64,000 nucleotides of DNA, taken from Neomoorella stamsii. Its GTDB lineage: Bacteria; Bacillota; DSM-521; Neomoorellales; Neomoorellaceae. This document shows positions 43,729 through 51,635 of this stretch, in pieces. Positions within the stretch are counted from its first letter, which is position 1, and each line of letters opens with the position of its first letter. Location of the stretch: assembly GCF_002995805.1 (NCBI RefSeq), contig NZ_PVXL01000026.1:1-64000 (forward strand), written 5' to 3'. The position numbers were made by a program, and so were the translations under genes. A model generated the notes under the pieces. That model searched no databases. It was not told where the DNA came from and saw only the letters and a list, made by a program, of their open reading frames with translations.

Positions 43729-44853
43729 TTGCCCGGAGACAGCAAGGAGTTCCCCCTTTGCCACGAGCTTATGAAAGGACGTTCCCCCAGCCATGTCCGG
43801 GAATTAAGCAATAGTCGTTATCCCCTGGCCATGTATGAACAGGGCCTGGCCACAGGGGAAACTGCTTACGGCCATGGGGGGTATATTAGTATACCGGAAT
43901 TACCTTCCGGCGTAGCGGTACGCAACAGCTGCCGGCCAGAGATAATTGAGGAATCGGCCTACTTGCGCATCCTGCCCCCGGCAGGGGGGTGGCTATCGGC
44001 AGTAACCCTGGAAAAATTGGCTTCTTGTGCCGAAACCTATGGTAAAGGCCTCATCCACCTCACCAGTGGTGGTACCATTGAAATCTATACTACAAGGGAG
44101 CAAATGGTCCCCATGGTCAGGGAATTAAACGCCGCGGGCCTGGATATCGGTTCTACCGGCAATGACCTGCGCTGCTTAACAGCCTGCTGCGGCCCGGCCA
44201 GGTGTGATATGGCCCTGATCGATGCCCCGGCCCTGGCTACCTACCTGGGACAGCGCTTTATTGATGAACAGCAATATCCCGGTTACCCTCAGAAGGTGAA
44301 AAGTGGGGTTGCCGGTTGCCCCAATGATTGCATCAGGGCCATGATGCAAAAGGACCACTCCTTTATTGGCGTTTACCGTGATTTGCCGCAAATAAATAAT
44401 GAAGTCCTGGCTGCCTGGCAGGAGGCCGGCGGTGACCTGGCCGGGCTGATTGCGGCCTGCCCGGCCGGAGCTTTAACCTGGACAGGTACCACCCTGGCCA
44501 TAGCGTCGAACAAATGCTGGCACTGTATGGCCTGCATCAACCTCTGCCCGGCCATCCGTCCCGGACGGGAGCGGGGCGTGGCCTGGGTGGCAGGGGGTAA
44601 GTATGGCCACCGCGGCCCCCAGGGTCCTATGGTGGGTTATGTCCTGGTGCCCTTTATCCCCGTCAAGGATGATGATTATACGGCCATCGGCGATCTCTTT
44701 GGTGCCTTTCTGGAACTCTGGGCCGATAATGCCAGGAAGAAAGAACGGGTGGGGGACTTTATCGCCCGGGTGGGTCCCCTCTGGGTGCTCAAGGAACTGG
44801 GCCTGAAGGTCGAGCCCCAGATCCTTTTAAGTCCCAAAAGAAATGGATTTTAA
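43729..44853 (+). CDS. Divergent DsrA-like siroheme sulfite reductase subunit (module 2)
   Basis: 374 residues. It has the siroheme/4Fe-4S motif C-x5-C (CCGPARC, about residues 150-156) and C-x3-C (AGCPNDC, about 193-199), with TSGGTIEIYT before it as in sulfite/nitrite reductases. A ferredoxin domain CWHCMACINLCP (about 263-274) is inserted, as in DsrA/B. It is clearly shorter and different from DsrA at 50202 (472 residues). TTG 43729 follows AAAGGAG in the previous gene. The partner subunit begins 15 bases downstream. It probably reduces sulfite or another six-electron substrate; the substrate is not known. Confidence 0.85.
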   Translation: MPGDSKEFPLCHELMKGRSPSHVRELSNSRYPLAMYEQGLATGETAYGHGGYISIPELPSGVAVRNSCRPEIIEESAYLRILPPAGGWLSAVTLEKLASCAETYGKGLIHLTSGGTIEIYTTREQMVPMVRELNAAGLDIGSTGNDLRCLTACCGPARCDMALIDAPALATYLGQRFIDEQQYPGYPQKVKSGVAGCPNDCIRAMMQKDHSFIGVYRDLPQINNEVLAAWQEAGGDLAGLIAACPAGALTWTGTTLAIASNKCWHCMACINLCPAIRPGRERGVAWVAGGKYGHRGPQGPMVGYVLVPFIPVKDDDYTAIGDLFGAFLELWADNARKKERVGDFIARVGPLWVLKELGLKVEPQILLSPKRNGF

Positions 44854-44867
44854 AGGAGGTGGCCGGG

Positions 44868-45941
44868 GTGAGCGCACCTGACCTGCCGGCCGGCATTATG
44901 CCCGACTACCGCCGGGAAATACCTGCTGAGTTGCTGGCCCGCCAGGGCAGCTGGGTATGGCATGAAATGGTACAACCTGGCGTCCTTCGCCACCTGGCAG
45001 CGGATGGCAGCGAACTTTTAACGGTACGCATCCTGTTGCCCCCCAACGGGCTCTTGAGCGCCAGCACCTTACGGGATCTCGCTCGCTGGATCCGGGAGTA
45101 TGCTTTAACCGGCCGCCGGACGAGCCGCCAGGGTTTCGAATTTGTCGGTGTCAGGCCCGAAAAACTGGAAAAATTTCTAGCCGAATTGCAAGCCGCCGGT
45201 TTCCCGGCCGGTGGTACAGGCAAGTCCCTGCACCAGATAAAATGCTGCACCTCCTTTATCCACTGCCAGAATGCCGCTGTTGATGCACCCAGTATTGCCC
45301 AGGCGATAACTGATTACTTTTACCGGGACTTTTTACAACAAGAACTGCCGGCTCCTTTAAAGATTTCTATCGGTGGTTGTCCCAACCAGTGCGGCGGCGG
45401 TGTGGAAGCCGATATTGGTATTTTGGGTCTATATGAATCCGTACCAGAGGTGGACGAGGCCCGCTTCCTGGCCGCCAATATCGACATTGGCCTCCTGGTA
45501 TCCTGGTGTCCCACGGGAGCCATCCGGCCCCGGCAAACTGAGAAGGGAACTATGGTAACCATTGATGTCGATCGTTGCGTGCGTTGCACTTCCTGCGTCC
45601 AGGTGGCCCCTGAAGGTATTAGCCTGAAGAAAAAGAGCTACGTGGCCATTGCCGTAGGCGGTCATGGCGGCAATAGCTGCAAGGGGCCCGAAATGGCGGC
45701 CATCGTCTTTCCCCGGGTACCGGCCCGGCCCCTGGACTATAGCGCCATCATTGACCGCATTGAGGTCATTATCAACTACTGGAGCAGGGCAGGAAAACCG
45801 GGTGAAAGGCTGGCCGGGTTTATCGAACGTACTGGCTGGAGCGTTTTTTTAGAAACCATCGGTGCCGGCCCGGTGGAGGAACTGGTGGATAAACGGCCGC
45901 CCCAAACAAACATTCGCCACGACCTGCATTTTCGCTATTAG
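44868..45941 (+). CDS. Divergent DsrB-like siroheme sulfite reductase subunit (module 2)
   Basis: About 357 residues. It carries C-x5-C (KCCTSFIHCQN, about residues 123-133) and C-x3-C (IGGCPNQCGGG, about 168-178), and a ferredoxin domain with CVRCTSC followed by VQVAP instead of a fourth cysteine. Standard DsrB (51636) binds its cluster through one cysteine in HCHTPATD plus CCLNMC; here the pattern is the DsrA type instead. Both subunits of this pair thus hold a complete C-x5-C/C-x3-C set. GTG 44868 has AAAGGAGG eight bases before it; GTG 44859 overlaps that site. It is followed 18 bases later by the DsrN-type amidase. Confidence 0.85.
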   Translation: MSAPDLPAGIMPDYRREIPAELLARQGSWVWHEMVQPGVLRHLAADGSELLTVRILLPPNGLLSASTLRDLARWIREYALTGRRTSRQGFEFVGVRPEKLEKFLAELQAAGFPAGGTGKSLHQIKCCTSFIHCQNAAVDAPSIAQAITDYFYRDFLQQELPAPLKISIGGCPNQCGGGVEADIGILGLYESVPEVDEARFLAANIDIGLLVSWCPTGAIRPRQTEKGTMVTIDVDRCVRCTSCVQVAPEGISLKKKSYVAIAVGGHGGNSCKGPEMAAIVFPRVPARPLDYSAIIDRIEVIINYWSRAGKPGERLAGFIERTGWSVFLETIGAGPVEELVDKRPPQTNIRHDLHFRY

Positions 45942-45959
45942 GGGGAGGTGGAGGGAAGC

Positions 45960-47336
45960 GTGCGCCTGGTAATTGCCGCGCCCCACGGGCGCTCTGGTAA
46001 AACAACCATTACCCTGGGCTTAATTGTTGCCTTGCGGCAAAGGGGCCTGGTAATCCAGCCCTTTAAGAAAGGGCCGGATTTCATCGACCCCAGCTGGTTG
46101 ACCCTGGCCGCTGGCCGTCCCTGCCGCAACCTGGATTTATATTTTCTCCCACCGGAAAAATTGGAGCAACATTTCAGCGTTAGCTGCCGGGGTGCTGACC
46201 TGGGGCTAATAGAAGGGGCCATGGGGCTCTTTGACGGCCTGGACCTGGAAGGGAGCAACAGCACGGCGGCCATTGCCTATACCCTTAAATGCCCGGTGGT
46301 TTTAGTTATTGATGCCGTCCGCATGACCAGGAGCGCGGCAGCCATGGTCCAGGGCTTTCAAAATTTTGATCCCCGGGTAAGGATAGCCGGCGTCATTTTA
46401 AACCAGGTGGCCCGTCCCCGGCATGAAGATATGTTGCGGCGCTCCATTGAACACTATACCGGTTTACCAGTCCTGGGAGCCCTGCCTAAAAAGAGGGATT
46501 TTGTTATTCCCGACCGTCACCTGGGCCTGATCCCGGCTGCAGAAAACGAAAGCATCCATGCCGCCATGGTAGCCACCGGGGCAGCTATAGCAGCGAACGT
46601 TGACTTGGACGCCATGCTGGCCATTGCCAGCCAGGTTCCGGCTCTGCCTCCCGGGCCGGATTGGCAGCAACCGCCTTTACCAGAGGTACGCCTGGGTATC
46701 TTTCAAGATCGCGCTTTTACCTTTTATTACCCGGAAAACCTGGAGGCCCTGAAGCAGGCCGGCGCACAAGTGATTACCATAGATAGCCTGCAGGATGAAA
46801 AGCTACCGGCCATCGACGGCCTTTATATAGGGGGCGGGTTTCCCGAAGTTTTTGCCGGACAGCTGGAGGCCAATGTATCTCTCCGCCAGGCAGTCAAAGG
46901 GGCTGTAGCTGAAGGCATGCCCGTTTATGCCGAGTGCGGTGGGCTGATGTACCTGGCCAGGCGCCTTAATTATCAGGGACGCTGGTATGAGATGAGCGGC
47001 GCTTTGCCCTTAGATGTCACCATGTCCTCCCGGCCCCAGGGCCATGGCTATACAACCATGCTAGTAGAAGGGGAGAGCCCCTTTTTAGCCCGGGGCAGCA
47101 TCATTAAAGGCCATGAGTTTCATCATTCCCGGGTAATTAATTTGGACCGCCAGGCCGTGCGTTTTCTTTACCGGGTCCAGCGGGGCTTTGGTATCGACGG
47201 CCGGGTGGACGGCATCCTTTATAACAGGGTCCTGGCCGGGTACAATCATCTCTATGCTCCCACCCATCCCGAATGGGCCGCGAACCTGGTGGGCCTGGCA
47301 GCCGGTAAAAGAAAAATAAAAACGGCAATATTGTAA
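45960..47336 (+). CDS. dsrN: DsrN-type siroheme amidase (CbiA/CobB family)
   Basis: 458 residues. A glutamine-dependent ATP amidase: N-terminal P-loop region LVIAAPHGRSGKTTITLGLI (residues about 3-22) and GPDFIDPSWL, C-terminal glutamine amidotransferase domain with the nucleophile in YAECGGLMYLA (about residues 323-333) and HEFHHSRVI (about 383-391). The CbiA family makes cobyrinate diamide; in dsr operons the member DsrN is thought to amidate siroheme to the form used by DsrAB. Context (directly after dsrA/B-like genes, no other cobalamin genes) favours DsrN. GTG 45960 follows GGAGGGAAG. Confidence 0.85.
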   Translation: MRLVIAAPHGRSGKTTITLGLIVALRQRGLVIQPFKKGPDFIDPSWLTLAAGRPCRNLDLYFLPPEKLEQHFSVSCRGADLGLIEGAMGLFDGLDLEGSNSTAAIAYTLKCPVVLVIDAVRMTRSAAAMVQGFQNFDPRVRIAGVILNQVARPRHEDMLRRSIEHYTGLPVLGALPKKRDFVIPDRHLGLIPAAENESIHAAMVATGAAIAANVDLDAMLAIASQVPALPPGPDWQQPPLPEVRLGIFQDRAFTFYYPENLEALKQAGAQVITIDSLQDEKLPAIDGLYIGGGFPEVFAGQLEANVSLRQAVKGAVAEGMPVYAECGGLMYLARRLNYQGRWYEMSGALPLDVTMSSRPQGHGYTTMLVEGESPFLARGSIIKGHEFHHSRVINLDRQAVRFLYRVQRGFGIDGRVDGILYNRVLAGYNHLYAPTHPEWAANLVGLAAGKRKIKTAIL

Positions 47337-47359
47337 GGTAAATAAGGAGGAGCTTTGCT

Positions 47360-48262
47360 ATGGGGATAGGAGAAAGGTTAAAGAAGTTACGGGAAGAGCG
47401 GGGCATATCCCTGGATGAACTGGCCGACCGCCTGGATATTGCCCCGGACTGTATGGCCGAGGTAGAAAAGGGTATCAGGCGCCTTTCGACAGCTACCCTG
47501 GCGGAGGTGGCCGGTATTTTAAATGTAGATATTAGTTACTTTACAGAGGAAAATGGTAACAAGGACCAAAATACTGTGGGAGCCAGGCTGCGGCGCTTGC
47601 GGGAACAAAAGGGGATAACCTTGAGCGAATTGAGCCGCCGTTCCGGCGTCTCCCTGGCCCATATCAGCGAGATCGAGCGCTCACGGTCGACGGCCTCGTT
47701 AAAAACTCTCGAGAAACTGGCTGCCGTCCTGGAGGTGTCCCCCAGTTCCCTCCTGCGTTCCAGCCAGGAGGATACCCTGGGCAATAAATTAAAACGCTTG
47801 CGGGAAAAGATGGGCCTTACTCAGAAGGAGCTGGCCCAGCAGGTAGGTATTTCCCACAGCCTTATCGGCCAGATCGAAACGGACCGCATCCAGCCCTCCC
47901 TGGCAACATTAAGCAGCCTGGCCGAAGCCCTGGGGGTATCAACCTGCTACTTCCTCATGGAGGAAGAGGAGGAAGATTTATACCTGGATTATCGCCTGGC
48001 GGCCGACATCCGGGAGGCCCTGCGACGCCCGGTTCTTCAGCAAATTGTTCGCGCCCTGGCCGATTGGGGGGAAATGGAGATTAGGAGGTTGCTGGATTTC
48101 TTGCATTCATTGAATGAAAACCGGCGCCCTTTAAGTGCAGGTGCCGAAGACCAGTATCAAGAAATACGGAGTTTTGTGAGCCATGCTAAAGAGGAAGAGC
48201 GCAACCTGGTACTGAACTTAATCAGGTTACTGCAAGGTAATTCACGGGAGGAAGAAGTTTAG
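47360..48262 (+). CDS. Transcriptional regulator with three tandem XRE-type helix-turn-helix domains
   Basis: 300 residues. Three HTH_3 (Cro/C1 type) domains follow in a row: about residues 3-65 (LKKLREERGISLDELADRLD), 72-132 (RLRRLREQKGITLSELSRRS) and 140-202 (KLKRLREKMGLTQKELAQQV). They are similar enough to look like internal duplication. An acidic linker (MEEEEEDLYLDY) and a helical C-terminal part of about 95 residues without a recognised ligand domain complete it. ATG 47360 has AAGGAGGAG before it. It sits between dsrN and tusA, with its end overlapping the tusA start, and is the likely local regulator of the sulfur genes. Confidence 0.85.
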   Translation: MGIGERLKKLREERGISLDELADRLDIAPDCMAEVEKGIRRLSTATLAEVAGILNVDISYFTEENGNKDQNTVGARLRRLREQKGITLSELSRRSGVSLAHISEIERSRSTASLKTLEKLAAVLEVSPSSLLRSSQEDTLGNKLKRLREKMGLTQKELAQQVGISHSLIGQIETDRIQPSLATLSSLAEALGVSTCYFLMEEEEEDLYLDYRLAADIREALRRPVLQQIVRALADWGEMEIRRLLDFLHSLNENRRPLSAGAEDQYQEIRSFVSHAKEEERNLVLNLIRLLQGNSREEEV

Positions 48263-48498
48263 TGACAGGTAAAGTACTTGATTGCCGGGGTATGAACTGT
48301 ACCGGGCCGTTAATGGCCACGGCAAAACAAATACAAAAACTTAAACCCGGAGACTTGCTGGAAGTATGGGTTGATGACCTGGCCTCGGAATTTGATTTAC
48401 CGGCCTGGTGCCAGCAGGCCGGACATACCCTTGTCAGTAAAGAGATAAGGGACGATTATTACTCCTACCTGATCCGGAAGAAAGGTTCCAGCGTATAG
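48262..48498 (+). CDS. tusA: TusA-family sulfur-transfer protein
   Basis: 78 residues of the TusA/SirA/YeeD fold: VLDCRGMNCTGPLMATAKQI, with the sulfur-accepting cysteine in NCTGP (a variant of the usual CPxP, the first proline being threonine), then LKPGDLLEVWVDD and a second cysteine in PAWCQQAGH. TusA proteins pass persulfide sulfur and, in sulfur-oxidising and sulfite-reducing systems, work with DsrE and DsrC. GTG 48262 overlaps the previous stop by one base (TAGTGA). A terminator follows, so it ends module 2. Confidence 0.88.
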   Translation: MTGKVLDCRGMNCTGPLMATAKQIQKLKPGDLLEVWVDDLASEFDLPAWCQQAGHTLVSKEIRDDYYSYLIRKKGSSV

Positions 48499-48554
48499 GT
48501 GTATACTTTGCTTTCCCTGTATCCTTGAATACTATCACGATACTACCCGCTCAG

Positions 48555-48583
48555 AAGGCGCCCTTAAGGGCCTTTTTATTATG
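48555..48583 (+). terminator. Terminator after tusA
   Basis: AAGGCGCCC-TTAA-GGGC-CTTTTTATT: short GC stem with one bulge and a U-run. Confidence 0.6.
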
Positions 48584-48648
48584 CCTTTTTGTCATACATG
48601 GCATGGCTAAAAGCTGGTAAAATAAGAGGAGAAAGGGGGGCAGAAATA

Positions 48649-49737
48649 ATGGCACAATTTGATAACGCTTGCGGGTTTAGCCCTAAGATAGAAAATCCAA
48701 AGTTAACCTGGCTTTCCTGCAGTTCCGGGTGAGCGGCCAAGATGGGTCCGGGGACCCTAAATCAAGTACTGCAGTACCTGCCGGTGATGCAGGATCCCAA
48801 CCTCCTGGTGGGTATGAATAGCGTCGACGACGCCGGGGTTTATCGCTTAACGGACGACCTGGCCCTTATCCAGACCATTGACTTTTTTACGCCCATTGTC
48901 GACGACCCTTACCTCTACGGCCAGATTGCCGCGGCCAATGCCCTGAGTGACGTCTATGCCATGGGCGGTAAACCCTTGACAGCCATGAATATCGTGGCCT
49001 TCCCCAGCAAGAAGGTAGATGTTGCCGTCCTGGGGGAGATCCTGCGGGGGGGGGCCGACAAGGTGCTGGAGGCCGGGGCCGTCCTGGTAGGCGGCCATAG
49101 CATAGACGATGAGGAACCCAAGTATGGCCTGGCGGTAACTGGCATTGTCCACCCGGACAGGATAGTTACCAACTGTGGTGCCCGGCCGGGGGACAAACTC
49201 ATCCTGACCAAGCCCCTTGGTACGGGGATTATTACTACCGCCATTAAAGCAGAAATGGCCACGCCGGAGCTAGAGCAAGAGGTAAGCCGCTGGATGGCCA
49301 CCTTGAACCGGGAGGCGGCGGCCGCTATGGTAGCTGTTGGGGTCCACGCCTGTACCGATATCACCGGTTTTGGCCTTTTGGGACATGGCCTGGAAATGGC
49401 CCGGGGCAGCAGCGTTAACCTGGTGATCTATGCCCGTGCTGTCCCAGTCCTGCCCCGGGCTCTGGAATTTGCGGCTCTGGGCTTGATCCCCGGCGGTGCT
49501 TATAATAACCGCCGTTATGTTGCCAAGGATGTCAGTATGGATGCTGGCGTACCGGAGGCACTCCAGGACGTCCTCTACGATCCCCAGACCTCCGGCGGCT
49601 TGTTGATTGCTGTAGCCGGGGAGAAGGCAGGGGAACTGATGGCAGCTCTGAAGGAGCGCGGCGTGACGGCGGCCAGGATTATCGGGGAGGTGGAAGCCGG
49701 CCCGGGACAGATAACAGTCTTGACTGCAGCAGGTTAA
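48649..49737 (+). CDS. selD: Selenophosphate synthetase containing selenocysteine
   Basis: About 362 residues. It makes selenophosphate from selenide and ATP for selenocysteine and selenouridine. ATG 48649 (behind AGGAGAAAGGGGGG) opens a frame with an in-frame TGA at 48730-48732 within CSSG-U-AAKMGPGTLNQVL. This is exactly the place of the catalytic Cys/Sec of SelD (GUxxK), with the essential lysine four residues on. The rest is a normal SelD: GMNSVDDAGVYRL, ANALSDVYAMGGKPLTAMN, ITGFGLLGHGLEMARG, DPQTSGGLL. Reading starts at 48742 only if the TGA is taken as stop, which would remove the active site. A hairpin follows the TGA as required for Sec insertion. Confidence 0.93.
48730..48757 (+). 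promoter_or_regulatory. Selenocysteine TGA codon and bacterial SECIS-like hairpin of selD
   Basis: TGA 48730-48732, then an 11-base gap, then GGGTC-CGGG-GACCC (48744-48757). The distance and the small G-containing apical loop fit bacterial SECIS elements, which bind SelB in the coding region just after the UGA. Confidence 0.75.
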
Positions 49738-49743
49738 TACCAG

Positions 49744-49770
49744 GCGGCAGGCTTCCAGCCTGCCGCTTTT
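49744..49770 (+). terminator. Terminator after selD
   Basis: GCGGCAGGC / GCCTGCCGC, TTCCA loop, then TTTTGCTTCT. Confidence 0.75.
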
Positions 49771-49789
49771 GCTTCTGGTAGAAATGAAG

Positions 49790-49859
49790 AAAAAAATTCG
49801 GCCGGCAGCAGGAATTTAAAGAGAAATAGCGAACTAAATTTATAAATAGCAAAAGTAGT
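49790..49859 (+). repeat. 52-base conserved upstream element, copy A (before dsrA)
   Basis: A run of A, then TTCGGCCGGCA, then the 52-base core at 49808-49859 beginning GCAGGAATTTAAAGAGAAAT and ending GCAAAAGTAGT. The core matches copy B (58092-58143) at 50 of 52 bases. It lies about 345 bases before dsrA. Confidence 0.85.
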
Positions 49860-50201
49860 TCCTTCAGCAACAAAGGGGTATGGTATCACTTGTGAAAAAG
49901 GGGGAAAACCAAAGCCATAGGAAGGAGGAGTATCCCTCCAGATGTTATAAAAATACCATAAACTCCAAGAAGGGAGATGTTAAGTTTCGGAAAGCGTTTT
50001 AAAAAGAGGTTTGGGATTGCGCTAACTATTCCTTGCAGTTCCGGCCGGGAAACGCTAACGATAGTACTTTCAAATTGATTACCGGGAAGGAGGCGAAGTT
50101 AGATCATCCCTGCGGATTGGTATTGGGCGTCGCTGCACCAGGCTTTCACGCCGGGCGAGGATTGAAAAAATAAACAAACACCAACAAAGGGGGTATTGCT
50201 G
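49860..50201 (+). promoter_or_regulatory. Long leader of dsrA with a possible 40-codon upstream ORF
   Basis: About 340 bases between element A and dsrA. An ORF at 49880-50002 (ATG behind AAAGGGGT; 40 residues, MVSLVKKGENQSHRKEEYPS start, basic) could be a leader peptide or the decayed start of a gene. The part just after the element (AAAGGGG, TTGTGAAA) still resembles the sequence after copy B. The remainder, about 50003-50190, has GC-rich inverted repeats (TTCCGGCCGGGAA near 50040) but no recognised riboswitch. No clear -35/-10 pair was found. Confidence 0.4.
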
Positions 50202-51620
50202 ATGGATTTTAAACCAAAGCGGCCACAAAAGGAACTGAAGTATGAAGAGTTACGCATCTACACGGACGAAGAACTGCATAACTACACGGAAGAAGAGCTT
50301 AAAGATTTTAAGATCAAGCATGATATTCCTGATTTAGAGGAGCTGGAGAAGGGGCCGTGGCCCAGCTTTGTCGCCGACGCCAAACGGGAAGCCCTGCACC
50401 GCAAGAAACTCCCTAAAGACCGGATGATGATAGACCAGGACGTAGTGGACGACTTGCTTGGCCAGCTGCAATTATCCTTTGATGACGGGGAAACCCACTG
50501 GAAGCACGGCGGCATTGTCGGCGTCTTTGGTTATGGCGGCGGCGTTATCGGGCGCTACTCCGATGTTCCCGAAAAATATCCTTCTGTTGCCCATTTCCAT
50601 ACCCTGCGCGTCAATCAACCGGCCAGTAAGTTTTACAAAACTGACTTCTTGCGGGCCCTGTGTGATCTCTGGGAGTTCCGGGGCAGCGGCATGTTCAATA
50701 TGCACGGCTCCACCGGTGATATCATCCTGCTGGGGACCACCACCGAACAGTTAGAGCCCCTTTTTTATGACCTGACCCATGAACTGGACCAGGATCTTGG
50801 CGGTTCGGGCTCGAACCTGCGCACGCCTTCTTGCTGTGTCGGCAAGGCCCGCTGCGAATTCGCCTGCATCGATACCCAGGATTTGTGCTACGAGCTGACT
50901 ACCCATTACCAGGATGAGCTGCACCGCCCGGCCTTTCCCTATAAATTCAAGATCAAGATTGATGGCTGTCCCAACGGCTGTGTGGCTTCCCTTGCCCGTT
51001 CTGACATGGCTTTAATCGGTACCTGGCGGGACGACATCCGCATCGACCAGGAAGCAGTCCAGGCCTATATCAGGGGTGAAATTCAACCCGATGGCGGTGC
51101 CCATAGCGGTCGCGACTGGGGTAAGTTCGATATCCAGAAGGAAGTCATTGATCTATGTCCTACCGGGTGTATGGCCATGGAGGACGGCGAGCTGGTGATT
51201 AATAACCAGGAATGCAACCGTTGCATGCACTGTATCAATACCATGCCCAGGGCTTTAAGGCCTGGCACCGACACGGGCGTCAGCATCCTCTTTGGAGCCA
51301 AAGCGCCGATCCTGGAGGGCGCCCAGCTGGCGGTATTGACCGTTCCCTTTATGAAAGCCGAAGCACCCTACGACAACATAAAAGAGCTGCTCGAGAAGGT
51401 CTGGGACTGGTGGATTGAAGAAGGCAAGAACCGCGAGCGCCTGGGCGAACTGATCCAGCGTAAAGGGTTGCCCAGGTTCCTGGAGGTTATCGGTGTCCCG
51501 GCTGCTCCCCAGATGGTTAAAATGCCGCGCACCAACCCATATATCTTCTGGAAAGAAGAAGACGTACCCGGCGGCTGGAAGCGCGATATCAAAGATTACC
51601 GTCTGCGGCATAGACGATAG
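50202..51620 (+). CDS. dsrA: Dissimilatory sulfite reductase alpha subunit
   Basis: 472 residues. The alpha subunit of the DsrA2B2 core that reduces sulfite with DsrC as co-substrate. The siroheme-cluster ligands are in SCCVGKARCEFACID (C-x5-C, about residues 210-224) and DGCPNGCVASLARSD (C-x3-C, about 252-266). The inserted ferredoxin domain has CNRCMHCINTMPRALRPG (about 338-355). The N-terminal charged segment (YTDEELHNYTEEELKDFKIK) is typical. ATG 50202 with AAAGGGGG before it is chosen over TTG 50196. It is followed 15 bases later by dsrB and then dsrD, the classic dsrABD order. Confidence 0.95.
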   Translation: MDFKPKRPQKELKYEELRIYTDEELHNYTEEELKDFKIKHDIPDLEELEKGPWPSFVADAKREALHRKKLPKDRMMIDQDVVDDLLGQLQLSFDDGETHWKHGGIVGVFGYGGGVIGRYSDVPEKYPSVAHFHTLRVNQPASKFYKTDFLRALCDLWEFRGSGMFNMHGSTGDIILLGTTTEQLEPLFYDLTHELDQDLGGSGSNLRTPSCCVGKARCEFACIDTQDLCYELTTHYQDELHRPAFPYKFKIKIDGCPNGCVASLARSDMALIGTWRDDIRIDQEAVQAYIRGEIQPDGGAHSGRDWGKFDIQKEVIDLCPTGCMAMEDGELVINNQECNRCMHCINTMPRALRPGTDTGVSILFGAKAPILEGAQLAVLTVPFMKAEAPYDNIKELLEKVWDWWIEEGKNRERLGELIQRKGLPRFLEVIGVPAAPQMVKMPRTNPYIFWKEEDVPGGWKRDIKDYRLRHRR

Positions 51621-51635
51621 GAGGAGGTTGCGATC

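Noticed and set aside
45960-47336. Cobyrinate a,c-diamide synthase for vitamin B12
   Set aside because: The family is the same, but no cobalamin genes are adjacent and the setting is a dsr operon, so DsrN is preferred.
48742-49737. selD as a shorter gene starting at ATG 48742
   Set aside because: It would lose the catalytic Cys/Sec and lysine region; the in-frame TGA fits selenocysteine.
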